From positions 12,751,473 to 12,815,472 of the forward strand of contig JAQFVV010006215.1 in NCBI GenBank assembly GCA_028023455.1: DNA of 64,000 nt, read 5' to 3'. Under the pieces are notes generated by a model. That model worked only from the letters and a program-made list of their open reading frames with translations. It was not told the DNA's origin and did no database searches. The stretch is from Epiperipatus broadwayi. Taxonomy: Eukaryota > Onychophora > Udeonychophora > Euonychophora > Peripatidae. Shown here piece by piece: positions 61,909-64,000 of this stretch. The translations under genes were made by a program, and so were the position numbers. Position 1 is the stretch's first letter, and each line of letters begins with the position of its first letter.

Positions 61909-64000
61909 CTACAAAAAAATATTTTAAAAATTAAAGATTATATTTTAAATCTCTAAAATTAATTTTAAAATAAAAAATAATTACATACATATATAGCTGT
62001 GTTTCTGTTATAATTTGTTTAATATTGTTAATAGTGCAGAAAAAGTGTCTAATAATATTTTTAAAACTATAAATATCAAATTTATATATATATTTTAAAG
62101 AAATGTGATATATTTGTATATTGTAGTCTTTTTTAATAGATTCTGTAATAATTGATAAATATTATTTTTAATACTTTATTTAAAAAATTATAAATTTTTT
62201 TTTTTTTACATATCTGAATAGCATTATAAGTGATATAAAAAAATTTACTACAATACATATTAGTAAGAAATTTACTATCAATAGGAAAAGGATTCTTTGA
62301 TTCCACTTTAAAACTAAATGAATTGAGCAGAACAAATTTTTAATTACCATTCGTGATTTCTGGGTGATACAAATATTATTTGTGATCATTACATATTGTT
62401 TAGTAAAATATAAATCAGTATAGAAGCTCATTAACATTCACGTCTTAATGTCCTCACCCCCCCCCCCAAAAAAAAATATAATAATTTCGAGTGTCCGAAT
62501 ATTCTAGCTCTCCACTGACATGAGCCATAAGCTCGAAAACAGTTGGTCTGGAGATGAGAGTGTTCTGGATAGAGATTTTAAATATTTTCTCTTACTGCAT
62601 TTATTAATTAAGAGCGTGTTTGAGCTATTGGTATGCTCTCTGTATTGCATTTTTGTAATTACAAGCTTATAAAAATAATGTCATGTTATATATGACTTGC
62701 TTTTTTAATTATTTTAATTATTACCTTTATAGTTCTTAACTAAATCATTAGTTAGATTTTCTTGAAGCCAGGATATATGTAAGACTATGTTAATTAAATT
62801 TTTTGTTAAATTTATAACTTATAAAATGATACATAAAAATGAAATATGGATCTCAATTTATAGAAACCATCAAGTTATCCGTTAGGCAGAGGTTGATGAC
62901 TAAAGGCAGAGGATTCTAAAAAATTATGTGGATTACCATTCAATGATGATTTTTTATTTGGTCACCTATAGTTGCAAATTACTTTTAATGTAAGAAAATT
63001 GTTAAGAATTAAGAAAACTTCCATATATCAATTGGGATATTGCCAGACTATAAAATTAGAAAGAGTCAACAGATACAATTTATTTGAAAAGTTAACTTAT
63101 ATTTTATATTAAAGGAACAAATATTCAATATGAAATTTTTTTTTTTTTTAAATAATGAAAAATGACAGTGTGCAGATCAGAATAGCAAGATATTTAATTT
63201 AATGGATAATATCAAATGCAGACAAACCAGATTTATGCCTAACAAGATTATGAGAGAGAATTTCTATATAAATATATGAAATGTGTTTGAAAAGATCAAA
63301 TGCAATTTTAAAATTATAATGTGAAATTTTAATAATAAAATTAGAACTGTTTAAAAATGAAATTGCAATGAGTAAATTTAGATATGAAGATAGGAATAAG
63401 AGAATATAGATTTGTGGAATTTTGGAGAAAGAAACACTGTGAATTAAAATCCCCTCCCCCTTTTGGAGAAAATTTAAAAAAAAAAAAAAAGAATATAAAA
63501 ACATCCAATGAAGAGCAACAAGAACTGGATTATTGATTAGTAAGATAATAAAAAAAAAACTGCTATAGAAACTAATTCCCCAGTAAATTCTCTTTTGAAA
63601 CAAAGCAATCTGTGAAATAAAAAATAAATATGAAAATTCTATAATTTTAAAAAATCATTTCAAAGAAAAATACCTGAAATTCTACAAAATAGTATGGAAA
63701 ATAATTAATGATCGCATAAACAATAACAAAATAACAAATAGAAGCTACAGATTAAAAAAAATCTCATATCTTAATGATACCAAACATTTTAATATCACAA
63801 AAGTTATATTATTATAGCTTTAAGAAGATGGCATGATTATTAAAAAAAACAAAAAACAATTCAATAGTGTTTTTTTTTAATTTCTGTCCCCTCTCATTCA
63901 TCACTTTATATGCAGATTTTCCACTGAGTTTTCATCTTTTAAACATTTTCCAATTTTTTCACTAAAATATCATAGGAAATTTTAAGACATTTGGTCCAAT
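61909..64000 (-). other. Part of the next upstream intron, running off the window
   Basis: AT-rich; an 11-C run followed by nine A at 62457-62476, the hammerhead relic at 62505-62575, and no exon recognised. The minus-strand ORFs 62180-62437 and 63199-63603 are Phe/Ile/Leu-rich readings of AT-rich DNA without motifs. No splice-bounded segment resembling the beta-helix was found here. Confidence 0.5.
62500..62580 (+). ncRNA. Hammerhead ribozyme relic C, lone Penelope-like fragment
   Basis: The core is CTGACATGA (62515-62523; two extra bases relative to CUGAUGA). Stem II can form as GAGC-CATAA-GCTC, followed by intact GAAA (62535-62538), a short stem III region CAGTTG and GTC (62546-62548). 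Stem I pairs TCTCCA with TGGAGA and, past an internal loop, TTCT with AGAG. The following bases (GATGAGAG ... GGATAGAGATTTTA) parallel the 59.5 kb repeats, so it is the same family. GAAA is preserved here but not in relics A and B. Confidence 0.5.

Noticed and set aside
63199-63603. 134-codon minus-strand ORF
   Set aside because: It is Phe/Ile/Leu-rich in the manner of random AT-rich DNA, with no motif, no splice context and a frame through poly(A)/poly(T) tracts.
1-64000. CRISPR arrays, operons, bacterial promoters or phage genes
   Set aside because: Introns, LINEs, hAT and Penelope-like elements show a eukaryotic nuclear genome; no regularly spaced short repeats were seen.

Overview
The window is eukaryotic, very AT-rich nuclear DNA (roughly one quarter G+C by eye) with spliceosomal introns, many dead transposable elements and very few host codons. 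The one host gene I can name is the 3' part of a 'bark beetle/anakonda'-type transmembrane gene. That family is best known from arthropods, so an arthropod with a repeat-rich, AT-biased genome is the most likely source. This is an inference from one gene; I cannot name a species.

Layout. 0-2.2 kb: an RTE/BovB-like LINE with an open reverse-transcriptase frame, cut by the left edge, abutting a 0.5 kb palindrome. 3.9-4.3 kb: a possible LTR plus primer-binding site. 7.0-11.6 kb: a 4.7 kb head-to-head palindrome. 12.0-12.2 kb: a possible small secreted-peptide ORF. 16.9-20.5 kb: a rearranged third copy of the palindrome arm, carrying a second LINE family (APE endonuclease, reverse transcriptase, C-terminal CCHC knuckle). 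21.8-23.0 kb: a 1.2 kb palindrome. 23.2-26.7 kb: a 3.5 kb palindromic element flanked by 8-bp direct repeats. 26.7-31.0 kb: a Penelope-like fragment, then two opposed copies of the APE-type LINE. 32-36 kb: a tRNA-derived SINE piece, a long-TIR DNA element with a decayed ORF, and a hAT-type non-autonomous element with a perfect 8-bp target duplication. 36-41 kb: AT-rich DNA with one 50-bp-arm hairpin.

41.2-61.9 kb (minus strand): five consecutive 3' exons of the bark beetle-like gene. All four internal junctions have GT-AG borders and compatible codon phase. They encode, in order, a right-handed parallel beta-helix, a C-type-lectin-like domain, one membrane span and a cytoplasmic tail of about 190 residues with the stop codon. 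The 5' exons lie beyond the right edge. The introns (2.4-8.5 kb) hold more RTE and APE-LINE debris, hairpin MITEs and a Penelope-like inverted pair of terminal repeats.

Two patterns stand out. First, long inverted repeats of several unrelated families cover more than 10 kb of the 64 kb, and their arms have clearly diverged. Second, four copies of one Penelope-like repeat each carry a recognisable but damaged type I hammerhead ribozyme core.
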